Shown here piece after piece: positions 8,034 through 15,852 of a stretch of DNA of 64,000 nucleotides. The translations under genes were made by a program, and so were the position numbers. Numbering within the stretch: the stretch's first letter is position 1; each line of letters begins with the position of its first letter. This stretch comes from Streptomyces sp. YIM 130001 (lineage in GTDB: Bacteria > Actinomycetota > Actinomycetes > Streptomycetales > Streptomycetaceae): positions 248,001 through 312,000 of the forward strand of contig NZ_KZ984550.1 in assembly GCF_003574445.1 (NCBI RefSeq), written 5' to 3'. The notes beneath the pieces are model-generated. The model searched no databases and was not told the origin of the DNA. It saw only the letters and a list, made by a program, of their open reading frames with translations.

Positions 8034-8981
8034 ATGTCCGAACTCAGTCTTCTGGTCCTCGACGCCGACCCGCCACCGCGGCTCGGCAGCCTCTCCGGGC
8101 GCGTCCGCGTCACTCACGCCGACCCCTCGAACCTGGCCGAACAGCTCCCCTCGGCCGACGTACTTCTGGTGTGGGACTTCCAGTCGCACGCGGTACGGCA
8201 CGCCTGGCCGGGTGACGGCCCACGACCGCGATGGGTGCACACGGCGAGCGCCGGGGTCGACCATCTCCTCAGTCCCGAACTGGCCGCGTCCGACACGGTC
8301 GTGACGAACGCACGCGGTGTCTTCGACCGGCCGATCGCCGAGTTCGTCGCCGGTCTGGTGCTGTCCTTCGCGAAGGATCTGCCGGGCAACTGGGCGCTGC
8401 AGCGCGAGCGCCGCTGGCAGCACCGCGAGACCCAGCGGGTGGCGGGCACGCGCGCGTGCGTGGTGGGTACCGGGCCGATCGGGCGGGCCATCGCGCAGAC
8501 CCTTCAGGCGCTCGGCGTCACCACGGCTCTGGCCGGCCGGACCGCCCGGGAGGGAGTGCACGGGCCGGAGGACCTGCCGCAGCTTCTCGCCGGGGCCGAC
8601 TGGGTGGTGTGCGCGGCGCCGTCGACCGCCGCGACGCGGGGCATGTTCGACAGCAGCAGGTTCCAGCAGATGAAACCGTCGGCGCGGTTCATCAACGTCG
8701 GCCGCGGCGATCTGGTCGTCGAGGACGACCTGGTCGAGGCGCTGACGAAGCGGACGATCGCGGGCGCAGGACTCGACGTCTTCGAGCAGGAGCCGCTGGC
8801 GGCCGACAGCCCGCTGTGGGACACCCCCGGCATGCTCGTGTCGCCGCACATGAGCGGGGACACGATCGGCTGGCGGGACGAACTCGGCGAGCAGTTCCTG
8901 GAACTCTTCGAGCTGTGGGCCGCCGGGAAACCCCTGAAGAACGTGATCGACAAACAGCGCGGCTACGTCCCCGGCCACTGA
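8034..8981 (+). CDS. D-2-hydroxyacid dehydrogenase (NAD-dependent)
   Basis: A 315-residue protein with the D-isomer 2-hydroxyacid dehydrogenase pattern: substrate domain (1-100), Rossmann motif Gly-Thr-Gly-Pro-Ile-Gly, catalytic Arg in Asn-Val-Gly-Arg-Gly-Asp, Glu in Phe-Glu-Gln-Glu-Pro, and His in Ser-Pro-His-Met. It interconverts a 2-keto acid and a D-2-hydroxy acid with NAD(P). The ATG at 8034 gives the normal N-terminal strand. The amidase gene follows after 208 bases on the same strand. Both sit in a block with the racemase-fold enzymes and the importer, which suggests one catabolic pathway. Confidence 0.9.
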   Translation: MSELSLLVLDADPPPRLGSLSGRVRVTHADPSNLAEQLPSADVLLVWDFQSHAVRHAWPGDGPRPRWVHTASAGVDHLLSPELAASDTVVTNARGVFDRPIAEFVAGLVLSFAKDLPGNWALQRERRWQHRETQRVAGTRACVVGTGPIGRAIAQTLQALGVTTALAGRTAREGVHGPEDLPQLLAGADWVVCAAPSTAATRGMFDSSRFQQMKPSARFINVGRGDLVVEDDLVEALTKRTIAGAGLDVFEQEPLAADSPLWDTPGMLVSPHMSGDTIGWRDELGEQFLELFELWAAGKPLKNVIDKQRGYVPGH

Positions 8982-9189
8982 ACTCCGGTACGCAGCCGTT
9001 CAACTCCGATGCGTGACCGACGATTCGGTGCCGGCGCGGTGCGTAACCGGCCCCTGACTTCGGGTACGTACTCGGCGACCGTCCGCGAGTGATCGCGGAC
9101 GGTCCACCTACCCCTCCGGCACGTCCCCGGCTTCCTTCGCCGGGGTGCCCACGACCCGGCACATCTCTGGCGACCCCTTGGGAGGGCGG

Positions 9190-10608
9190 ATGACCGACCT
9201 CGGCGAACTCACCGCGGCACAGCTCATCGACGGATACCGCAAGGGCGAGTTCACACCCCTCGACGCGACCCGCGCGGCCCTCGACCGTGTGCAGGGCACG
9301 GAGCCGGCGGTGAACGCGTTCGTCCGGGTGGACCCGGAAGGAGCCCTCGCGCAGGCGGCCGAGTCGGCGGACCGGTGGCAGCGAGGCGATCCCGCCGGTC
9401 TGCTCGACGGAGTTCCGGTGTCCGTGAAGGACATCCTGCTGCAGCGCGGCGGGCCCACCCTGCGCGGCTCCCTGGGCATCGATCCGGACGGCGCCTGGGA
9501 CGAGGACGCCCCGTCGGTGGCCCGGCTGCGGGAGCACGGCGCGGTGTTCATCGGCAAAACCACCACGCCCGAGTTCGGCTGGAAGGGTGTCACGGACAGC
9601 CCCGTGTCCGGCGTGACCCGCAATCCGTACGACCCGACGCGTACCGCGGGCGGCTCAAGCGGCGGGGGTGCGGCGGCGGTCGCGCTCGGCGCGGGGCCGG
9701 TGGCGCTCGGCACGGACGGCGGGGGCAGTGTGCGGATCCCGGGTTCGTTCTGCGGGGTGTTCGCCCTGAAGCCGACGTACGGGCGGGTGCCGCTGTACCC
9801 GGCGAGTGCGTTCGGGACGCTGGCGCACGTGGGCCCGATGACGCGGGACGCGGCGGACGCGGCACTGGTGATGGACGTGATCAGCGGCCCGGACGTCCGG
9901 GACTGGTCGCAGCTCGCGCCGCCGCCCGGATCCTTCCGGGACGGCCTGGACGGCGGGGTCGCGGGCCTGAGGGTGGCGTACTCCCCCACGCTCGGCGGGC
10001 AGGTCAACGTGCAGCCGGCCGTCGCCGCGGCGGTACGCGGCGCGGTCGAGCGGCTCGCCGAGCTCGGCGCGTACGTGGAGGAGGTCGACCCGGACTTCAG
10101 TGATCCGGTGGAGGCGTTCCACACCCTGTGGTTCAGCGGCGCAGCCCGGGTGACGCAGCACTTCAACGACGACCAGCGGGCCGCACTGGATCCGGGGCTG
10201 CGGGAGATCTGCGAGGAGGGCGCGAGCGCCAGTGCGCTCGACTACCTCGCGGCGGTGGACGTACGGATGGAACTCGGCCGCCGGATGGGCCTGTTCCACC
10301 AGACGTACGACCTGCTGGTCACGCCGACCATGCCGATCACCGCGTTCGAGGCGGGTGTCGAGGTGCCGAAGGGGTCCGGTCACCGGCGCTGGACGGGCTG
10401 GACCCCCTTCACGTACCCCTTCAATCTCACTCAGCAGCCCGCCGCGTCGGTGCCCTGCGGGGTCGATCCGGCGGGACTGCCCATCGGGGTCCAGCTGGTG
10501 GCGGCCCGGCACGCGGATCCGCTCGTCCTGCGGGCGGCCCACGCGCTGTACACGTCGGGGGCCGCCGATCTGCCGGGTCCCGAGCTGCCTACACCCGGCG
10601 GAAGCTGA
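9190..10608 (+). CDS. Amidase signature family hydrolase
   Basis: A 472-residue amidase-signature enzyme. The catalytic Lys is in Val-Ser-Val-Lys-Asp (Lys80), the cis-Ser in Gly-Gly-Ser-Ser-Gly-Gly (about 154-159), and the nucleophile in Gly-Thr-Asp-Gly-Gly-Gly-Ser (Ser180). It hydrolyses a carboxamide to acid and ammonia; the amide is unknown. No GatB-type gene lies nearby, so a tRNA amidotransferase role is unlikely. GGAGGG lies just before the ATG at 9190. Its 3' end overlaps the convergent DUF3830 gene by 20 bases. Confidence 0.92.
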   Translation: MTDLGELTAAQLIDGYRKGEFTPLDATRAALDRVQGTEPAVNAFVRVDPEGALAQAAESADRWQRGDPAGLLDGVPVSVKDILLQRGGPTLRGSLGIDPDGAWDEDAPSVARLREHGAVFIGKTTTPEFGWKGVTDSPVSGVTRNPYDPTRTAGGSSGGGAAAVALGAGPVALGTDGGGSVRIPGSFCGVFALKPTYGRVPLYPASAFGTLAHVGPMTRDAADAALVMDVISGPDVRDWSQLAPPPGSFRDGLDGGVAGLRVAYSPTLGGQVNVQPAVAAAVRGAVERLAELGAYVEEVDPDFSDPVEAFHTLWFSGAARVTQHFNDDQRAALDPGLREICEEGASASALDYLAAVDVRMELGRRMGLFHQTYDLLVTPTMPITAFEAGVEVPKGSGHRRWTGWTPFTYPFNLTQQPAASVPCGVDPAGLPIGVQLVAARHADPLVLRAAHALYTSGAADLPGPELPTPGGS

Positions 10609-11077
10609 GCGTCTCGCCGAGGGCGCCCGCACGCCACAGGTCCTGACAGGCCTCGGCCATCCGGTCGAGGCCGTCGACCACCTGTCCCCAGACGATGCCG
10701 GGGACGTAGCCCACGTCCGCGTTCAGGAGCAGGTTGTTGCGCTCGTAGAACAGTGCGAGGTCGACGACGGTCTCCTGCTGCGGGGCGCCGTATCCGTAGG
10801 CCTTGGTGGCCAGTTCGGTACCCGAAAAGGTGAAATAGCAGAGGTCGCCGGGGATCGGGGTGATGGTCGGGTTCTCCAGCGGCGGCTCCTGGAGGGCGAA
10901 GGTGGGCAGGAGGGCGTAGATCTCGTTGCGGGCGTACTTGGCGTGGTAGACGTCGCCGCCCAGCGGCAGTGCGTCCCAGACCGCCTGACAGGTCACGGGT
11001 GCGCGGTCGTCGAGGAGTTTCGCCGTGCAGCGCACGTCCCGCTTGTCGAGCGAGACTTCGATGTGACGGTCGGTCAT
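10589..11077 (-). CDS. DUF3830 family protein (cyclophilin-like fold)
   Basis: A 162-residue protein with the DUF3830 pattern: an Asp-Ala-Leu-Pro-Leu near the N-terminus, Tyr-Ala-Arg-Asn-Glu-Ile-Tyr in the middle, Pro-Gly-Asp-Leu-Cys-Tyr-Phe, and a Phe-Tyr-Glu-Arg-Asn-Asn element. The family is predicted to fold like cyclophilin/TM1367 and is found beside amidases, Asp/Glu racemases and amino-acid importers; its function is unknown. AGGAGG lies 6 bases before the ATG. It is divergent from ehuB over a 151-base shared promoter region and convergent with the amidase. Context suggests a role in the same catabolic pathway, perhaps binding a small substrate. Confidence 0.85.
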   Translation of the reverse strand: MTDRHIEVSLDKRDVRCTAKLLDDRAPVTCQAVWDALPLGGDVYHAKYARNEIYALLPTFALQEPPLENPTITPIPGDLCYFTFSGTELATKAYGYGAPQQETVVDLALFYERNNLLLNADVGYVPGIVWGQVVDGLDRMAEACQDLWRAGALGETLSFRRV

Positions 11078-11096
11078 TTGCCCTCCTATCGCTACG

Positions 11097-11177
11097 TTTG
11101 ATGCCTCTGCGGATCAATACTGAGCCACCCGACAGGTCCCTGCATACCTCCTTCGGACGCGCGTCCATCTGCATCAA
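11097..11177. promoter_or_regulatory. Divergent promoter region with a spaced inverted repeat
   Basis: Between the DUF3830 and ehuB starts, TTGATGC (11098-11104) and its reverse complement GCATCAA (11171-11177) are 66 bases apart. Such spaced arms could be operators for the IclR-type regulator encoded after ehuA, which in this family often binds DNA as a tetramer. No clear -35/-10 pair was found. The assignment is inference. Confidence 0.3.
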
Positions 11178-11228
11178 GGCCTGAAAACGATCGGCATATC
11201 TCGTCGACTGTCGGGTAGCCGCGCGCCC

Positions 11229-12155
11229 ATGGCTCCACCACAGGGGAACAACTCAGGAAGCACGAAAAGCGGGCTCCGGCGCCGCTCACTGCTGGCCGGC
11301 GCGGCAGCGCTCGGCGCGGTGGGCGCGGTCGGCGCGACCAGCGGATGCAGCCGGGTGGCCACCGCCGATACCGAGGACGGAGGGTCCCTTCTCGACCAAT
11401 TGCGGGCGAAGGGCACGGTGACCCTCGGCCTGGCCGGCGAGCAGCCGTACAGCTACATCGGCACGGACGGGAAGATGACGGGCTCGGCTCCGGCGATCGC
11501 GCGGCGCATCTTCAAGGAGCTCGGCGTGGATCACGTCGAGCCCTTCGCCACCGAGTTCAACTCGCTCATCACGGGCCTGAACTCACTGCAGTTCGACGTG
11601 GTCGCGGCAGGCATGTACATCAACGAGGAACGCTGCGGCCAGGTCGTCTTCGCCGACCCCGAGTACCAGATGCTGGACGCCTTCATCGTGAAGGAGGGGA
11701 ACCCGAAGAACCTGCACACGTACAAGGACATCGCGAAGAGCGGCGCGAAGATGGCCACCGGTATCGCCTGGGCTGAGATCGATTACGCCAAGGAGGCCGG
11801 CGTCAAGAACATCGGCACTTTTCCCGACCAGCTGGCCGGCCTGCTCGCCGTGCAGCAGGGACGGATCGATGTCTTCGTCGGCACCGCCGTCACGGTGTTC
11901 AACGCGGTCGAGCAAGCGGGCAAGGGCTCCGGTATCGAGGCGACGAAGGAGGTCCAGCCGTACGTTGACGGAAAGCCCGTCACGGACGTGGGTGCCTTCG
12001 CCTTCCGTACGCCGGAGACGAATCTGCGCGACGCGTTCAATCGCGAGCTGCACAAGCTCAAGAAGAGCGGTGAACTGCTGGAGATCATGCGTCCGTTCGG
12101 CTTCACGAAGGACCAGATGACCACGACCCGCGCCGAGGAGAAGTGCAATCCATGA
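11229..12155 (+). CDS. ehuB: ABC importer substrate-binding lipoprotein, EhuB family
   Basis: A 308-residue family-3 solute-binding protein. The N-terminus has an Arg-Arg-Arg-Ser-Leu-Leu twin-arginine-like signal and a lipobox ending Thr-Ser-Gly-Cys, so the mature protein is a membrane-anchored lipoprotein. The body resembles the ectoine/hydroxyectoine-binding EhuB subfamily in layout (Gly-Glu-Gln-Pro-Tyr-Ser-Tyr-Ile, then Ile-Asn-Glu-Glu-Arg-Cys). It heads a four-gene unit whose stops and starts overlap. Because no ectoine hydrolase gene (eutD/doeA type) is nearby and the neighbours are an amidase and racemase-fold enzymes, the real ligand may be another polar or cyclic amide compound. Confidence 0.85.
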   Translation: MAPPQGNNSGSTKSGLRRRSLLAGAAALGAVGAVGATSGCSRVATADTEDGGSLLDQLRAKGTVTLGLAGEQPYSYIGTDGKMTGSAPAIARRIFKELGVDHVEPFATEFNSLITGLNSLQFDVVAAGMYINEERCGQVVFADPEYQMLDAFIVKEGNPKNLHTYKDIAKSGAKMATGIAWAEIDYAKEAGVKNIGTFPDQLAGLLAVQQGRIDVFVGTAVTVFNAVEQAGKGSGIEATKEVQPYVDGKPVTDVGAFAFRTPETNLRDAFNRELHKLKKSGELLEIMRPFGFTKDQMTTTRAEEKCNP

Positions 12156-12892
12156 GTGAAATCACTTCAGGTCTGTGGGGACTCCTCTTCAACGGCCTCT
12201 GGATCACAGTCCAGTTGACCGTCTACAGCGCGGCGCTCGCCGTGCTCGTGGCCTTCGTCATCGGCCTGGCCAGGACCCACCGCCTGTGGATCGTCCGTTT
12301 CCTGTCCGGGACGTACTTCGAGATCTTCCGCGGCACGTCCGCGCTGATCCTGATGTTCTGGATCTTCTTCGTGCTGCCGCTGCTCTTCGGCTGGCAGCTC
12401 GTCCCGATGTGGGCCGCGGTACTCGCCCTCGGTCTCACCTACGGCGCGTACGGCTCGGAAGTCGTACGTGGCGCGGTCGCGGCGGTCGCACCGGCTCAGC
12501 GCGAAGCGGGGATCGCACTGAGCTTCACGTCCGCCCAACAGCTGCGGAAGATCATCCTGCCGCAGGCCTGGCCCGAGATGGTGCCGCCGTTCAACAACCT
12601 GGCCATCGAGCTGCTCAAGGGCACCGCACTGGTCTCGATCGTCGGCGTCGGCGACCTCACCCGCGAGGGGAACCTGGTGCGCAACGCCACCGGTGACAGC
12701 GCCCCGGTCTTCACGGTCATCCTGCTGATGTACTTCGTCCTCGCCTTCGTGATCACCCGGGGTATGCGGGTCGTCGAGCGCCAGGCCAAGGCGAACATCG
12801 GCCAGGCGTCGCCCAAGACCGGTGGCATCACCGCCAAGCTCGGTCTGCGCCAGCAGAACGAGACCTCGCAGAGCGCCGGAGGTGCCGCGTGA
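12152..12892 (+). CDS. ehuC: ABC importer permease, EhuC family
   Basis: A 246-residue polar amino-acid-type permease with about five membrane helices and the EAA loop (Glu-Ala-Gly-Ile-Ala-Leu-Ser, about residues 116-122), which docks onto the ATPase. The ATG at 12152 overlaps the ehuB TGA in ATGA, so translation is coupled; an in-frame GTG at 12143 is less likely. It forms a heterodimeric channel with EhuD. Confidence 0.88.
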   Translation: MSEITSGLWGLLFNGLWITVQLTVYSAALAVLVAFVIGLARTHRLWIVRFLSGTYFEIFRGTSALILMFWIFFVLPLLFGWQLVPMWAAVLALGLTYGAYGSEVVRGAVAAVAPAQREAGIALSFTSAQQLRKIILPQAWPEMVPPFNNLAIELLKGTALVSIVGVGDLTREGNLVRNATGDSAPVFTVILLMYFVLAFVITRGMRVVERQAKANIGQASPKTGGITAKLGLRQQNETSQSAGGAA

Positions 12893-13539
12893 ACTGGGAT
12901 TGGTCCGCAGTCGGCGATTTCATGCCGAAGTTCTGGGACGGTCTGCTGGTCACTCTGCAGGCACTGGTCCTGGGATCACTGATCGCCTTCACCCTCGGCC
13001 TGGTCTGGGCCCTGGCACAGCGCTCATCACTGAAGGTGGTGCGCTGGCCGGTCTCGATCGTCACCGAGTTCATCCGTAACACGCCGCTGCTCGTGCAGCT
13101 GTTCTTCCTTTTCTACGTACTGCCCGAGTGGGGCATCACGCTCTCGGCGATGACCACCGGTGTCATCGGCCTCGGCCTGCACTACTCGACGTACACCGCC
13201 GAGGTCTACCGGGCCGGCATAGACGGTGTCCCGGTCGGCCAGTGGGAGGCCGCGAAGGCGCTGAGCCTGCCGCGGGCGCGCACCTGGACCTCGGTGATCC
13301 TGCCGCAGGCGATCCGTCGCGTCGTCCCCGCACTCGGCAACTACGTCGTCGCGATGCTGAAGGACTCGCCGATGATCATGACCATCGGTGTGCTCGACAT
13401 GCTGGGTGAGGCGCGCCAGTTCGGCTCGCAGACCTTCCAGATGGCCGAGCCCGTCACCGTCGTCGGCATCGCCTTCATCCTCATCGCCTACCCGGCTTCT
13501 CTTCTTCTCCGAGCACTGGAGCGTCGCCTTGTCCGCTGA
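12889..13539 (+). CDS. ehuD: ABC importer permease, EhuD family
   Basis: A 216-residue permease with an N-terminal Trp-rich segment and about five membrane helices. The EAA-loop equivalent is Trp-Glu-Ala-Ala-Lys-Ala-Leu-Ser. It starts at a GTG that overlaps the ehuC stop (GTGA). It pairs with EhuC and the shared ATPase. Together with EhuB these form a polar amino acid/ectoine-type uptake system. Confidence 0.88.
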   Translation: MNWDWSAVGDFMPKFWDGLLVTLQALVLGSLIAFTLGLVWALAQRSSLKVVRWPVSIVTEFIRNTPLLVQLFFLFYVLPEWGITLSAMTTGVIGLGLHYSTYTAEVYRAGIDGVPVGQWEAAKALSLPRARTWTSVILPQAIRRVVPALGNYVVAMLKDSPMIMTIGVLDMLGEARQFGSQTFQMAEPVTVVGIAFILIAYPASLLLRALERRLVR

Positions 13540-14344
13540 CAGCACTCCCACGACCGACAACATCAATCCCGCCGTGGACGGCAGTGAACTGATCCGCTTC
13601 GACAAGGTCACCAAGCGGTTCGGCAGCAATGTCGTCCTCGACGCACTCGACTTCTCGGTGAACTCGGGCAAGCACGTCACGCTGATCGGCCCGTCCGGTT
13701 CCGGCAAGACGACGATCCTGAGACTGCTGATGACCCTGCTGACGCCCGACGAGGGCACCATCAAGGTTGGCGGCGAGTACCTCACGCACGAGGAGCGTGG
13801 CGGCAAGCTGGTGCCGGCGGGCGAGAAGCACACCCGGGACGTACGCAAGAACATCGGGATGGTGTTCCAGCAGTTCAACCTCTTCCCGAACATGAAGGTG
13901 CTGCGGAACATCACCGAGGCACCCGTGCATGTCCTGGGCCTGTCCAAGGACGAGGCGGACGAGCGGGCCCGGGAGCTGCTCGACCAGGTCGGCCTCGGGG
14001 ACAAGGCGAACTCCTACCCCTCGCAGCTCTCCGGCGGTCAGCAGCAGCGGGTGGCGATCGCGCGGGCGCTCGCGATGCGCCCGCAGGTCCTGCTGCTCGA
14101 CGAGGTCACCTCGGCGCTCGACCCGGAGCTGGTGGCGGGGGTGCTCGATGTGCTGCGGGACATCGCACGCAGCACCGACATCACGATGCTGTGCGTCACG
14201 CACGAGATGAGTTTCGCCCGGGACATTTCGGACCAGGTGCTGATGTTCGACTCCGGTCGAGTCATCGAATCCGGCAGTGCGGAAAAAATCTTCGGCGATC
14301 CCGATCATGAGCGGACACGGGAGTTCCTCAGCGCGGTTCTGTGA
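13529..14344 (+). CDS. ehuA: ABC importer ATPase, EhuA family (TTG start)
   Basis: A 271-residue ATPase with Walker A Gly-Pro-Ser-Gly-Ser-Gly-Lys-Thr, Q-loop in Val-Phe-Gln-Gln-Phe-Asn, signature Leu-Ser-Gly-Gly-Gln, Walker B Leu-Leu-Leu-Asp-Glu and H-loop Thr-His-Glu. An insertion of about 15 residues before the Q-loop (Glu-Lys-His-Thr-Arg-Asp region) is typical of the EhuA subgroup. The start is a TTG at 13529, overlapping ehuD by 11 bases, with GGAG 7 bases upstream. The longer open frame from 13388 overlaps ehuD and is not plausible. A long hairpin follows about 60 bases after the stop. Confidence 0.87.
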   Translation: MSADSTPTTDNINPAVDGSELIRFDKVTKRFGSNVVLDALDFSVNSGKHVTLIGPSGSGKTTILRLLMTLLTPDEGTIKVGGEYLTHEERGGKLVPAGEKHTRDVRKNIGMVFQQFNLFPNMKVLRNITEAPVHVLGLSKDEADERARELLDQVGLGDKANSYPSQLSGGQQQRVAIARALAMRPQVLLLDEVTSALDPELVAGVLDVLRDIARSTDITMLCVTHEMSFARDISDQVLMFDSGRVIESGSAEKIFGDPDHERTREFLSAVL

Positions 14345-14402
14345 GCGCGGAACGTAATCGCAGAGCTTACGGCGCCAGCGTGTGACGTGGGCATATGCCA
14401 GT

Positions 14403-14451
14403 GTGGTGCGCTCCAGCGTATCGGGCCTCTCCGGTACATGGAGCGCACCAC
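14403..14451 (+). terminator. Terminator of the ehu operon
   Basis: Perfect 13-bp arms GTGGTGCGCTCCA (14403-14415) and TGGAGCGCACCAC (14439-14451) are followed by TTTGTT. The intervening 23 bases can pair further (GTA-T-CGG with CCG-G-TAC). It lies 58 bases after the ehuA stop and 93 bases before the IclR gene. Confidence 0.8.
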
Positions 14452-14544
14452 TTTGTTCGTCAACAGCCCCTCCGGACCGGGTGTTTGACCGCTATCGTGG
14501 TACGAGCCCAGCTGTCCGGAACCGGTCCACGCAGGGGGGATACC

Positions 14545-15303
14545 GTGGCGCTGAAGCCAGAGCCGACCGCGCCGTACCACTCGGTGCAGCACGCCCTGCG
14601 TGTGCTCGAAACCGTTTCGAGGCACGGCACGGGGGTGACCGACGTACAGATCGCCCGTGAGACGCATCTGCCCGCCAAGGCACTCGCCTCACTGCTCTTC
14701 ATGCTCCGGCGCGAGGGGTACGTGCAGCAGGTCGCCGACGGCGCTTATGTCCCGGGCGTGAATCTCGCGATGATGGGCTCCTCCGCGGGACACGACGGCG
14801 CCATCACCGAACGCCTCCAGCAGATCCTCGACCGGCTGCGGGACTCGGTGGGAGCCGCGGTCTACATCAGCCGGTACGTCGACGGCGAGGTCAAGATCAC
14901 CCAGTTCGCGGCGGGCCCCGACACCCCCGCGGTCAACGAGTGGGTGGACTTCCGTTCCGCGGCGCACGCCAGCGCGGTCGGCAAGAGCCTGCTCACCCAG
15001 CTGGATGTGAACGGCCGCCGGGACCACCTCTCCCGGCACCGCCCGGCCCGCCTCACCTCACGCACGATCACCAACGAGCGGCTGCTCTTCAACCGCCTCG
15101 ATTCCCAGCCGCCCACCGTCCCGGTGCTCGATATCCAGGAGTACGCGGTGGGCACGGTCTGCGCCGCCGTCCCGATCACCGCCGGCGCTTCGGTGGGCTG
15201 TCTGGCGCTGTCGATGCCGATCGAGCACGCACACCGGCTGCGGCAGGCGGCCGACACCCTGAACCGGGGCGCGGCACCGGTCCTGCTGTCGCTCGCCCTC
15301 TGA
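14545..15303 (+). CDS. IclR-family transcriptional regulator
   Basis: A 252-residue regulator with an N-terminal winged HTH (about residues 10-65, including Gly-Val-Thr-Asp-Val-Gln-Ile-Ala and Ala-Lys-Ala-Leu-Ala-Ser-Leu-Leu) and a C-terminal GAF-like effector domain with His-Ala-Ser-Ala-Val-Gly-Lys, the usual IclR signature. The start is GTG at 14545 with a GGGGGGA tract immediately upstream; the longer frame from 14395 runs through the terminator hairpin. It follows the ehu operon on the same strand behind the terminator. It probably controls the importer and enzyme block according to an internal metabolite. Confidence 0.88.
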   Translation: MALKPEPTAPYHSVQHALRVLETVSRHGTGVTDVQIARETHLPAKALASLLFMLRREGYVQQVADGAYVPGVNLAMMGSSAGHDGAITERLQQILDRLRDSVGAAVYISRYVDGEVKITQFAAGPDTPAVNEWVDFRSAAHASAVGKSLLTQLDVNGRRDHLSRHRPARLTSRTITNERLLFNRLDSQPPTVPVLDIQEYAVGTVCAAVPITAGASVGCLALSMPIEHAHRLRQAADTLNRGAAPVLLSLAL

Positions 15304-15389
15304 ACTGCCCTTCCTGGCCCGGCACTTCGCTGCCCCGCCCCTCAACAGAGCGGGGCAGCAGGCTTTCTGGGCACGCGTGCGAACCTCGG

Positions 15390-15614
15390 CTACGCAGGCC
15401 TGACGGCAAACATCTCCAAGTGCCCGCACTTGGGGCACCGATGGGCGTCGATCTGCCAGCGGGGCCGCCCCATCCGCTTCGCGCCACCGAACACACCGCG
15501 CTCGAGCGCTCCCGCGATCCACCGCGAGTAGCCACGGGCGCCCTGGCCCAGATCCTCCACGAAGCCGGGCTCCAGCCCGGTCGTCCCGCACTGGGTGCAC
15601 CGTATGCCGCTCAT
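15390..15614 (-). CDS. Small zinc-ribbon protein
   Basis: A 74-residue protein with two CxxC knuckles: Cys-Thr-Gln-Cys near the N-terminus and Cys-Pro-Lys-Cys-Gly-His near the C-terminus, enough for one zinc ribbon. Between them is a conserved-looking Tyr-Ser-Arg-Trp-Ile and Phe-Gly-Gly-Ala-Lys-Arg segment. Similar short proteins are common in Streptomyces, with no known function. It sits between the IclR gene (convergent) and a tRNA-Lys on its own strand. A longer open frame in another frame of the same strand (15058-15648) is a shadow. Confidence 0.75.
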   Translation of the reverse strand: MSGIRCTQCGTTGLEPGFVEDLGQGARGYSRWIAGALERGVFGGAKRMGRPRWQIDAHRCPKCGHLEMFAVRPA

Positions 15615-15656
15615 CGGGGCAGTGTAGGCCGCGTACGACGGCGCGCACCCATGCGA

Positions 15657-15686
15657 AAGGGCTCCCCGGAGAACCGGGAAGCCCTT
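15657..15686 (-). terminator. Terminator after tRNA-Lys copy 2
   Basis: AAGGGCTCCCCGG pairs with CCGGGAAGCCCTT (13-bp stem, one mismatch) around an AGAA loop. It lies 23 bases downstream of the minus-strand tRNA and upstream of the zinc-ribbon gene. Confidence 0.75.
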
Positions 15687-15708
15687 CGATCAGCCGAAGA
15701 AATACAAG

Positions 15709-15782
15709 TGCGCCGTCAGGGACTCGAACCCCGGACCCGCTGATTAAGAGTCAGCTGCTCTAACCAACTGAGCTAACGGCGC
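15709..15782 (-). tRNA. tRNA-Lys (CTT), copy 2, inverted
   Basis: Same 74-base sequence as the copies at 1116 and 20666, on the minus strand, with anticodon CTT and no encoded CCA. The bases just upstream (GGTCAGCAG before the acceptor stem) are also shared with copy 3, so the whole leader-tRNA unit is duplicated. A TACTAT -10 lies at 15797-15802 on the minus strand, 14 bases before the 5' end. Confidence 0.98.
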
Positions 15783-15852
15783 CTGCTGACCGGTAAATAG
15801 TACCCGCCCCTCGGGGGTGCTCATGACCACCCTCAGGGCACGGGCACCCAGG

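Noticed and set aside
15058-15783. Open frames ending in a protein-like stretch (Pro-Ser-Gly-Thr-Arg-Thr-Pro-Asp-Pro) read antisense to tRNA-Lys, also at 1135-1683 and 20685-21554
   Set aside because: The shared C-terminus is only the translation of the antisense strand of the tRNA gene, and the bodies are shadows of other genes.
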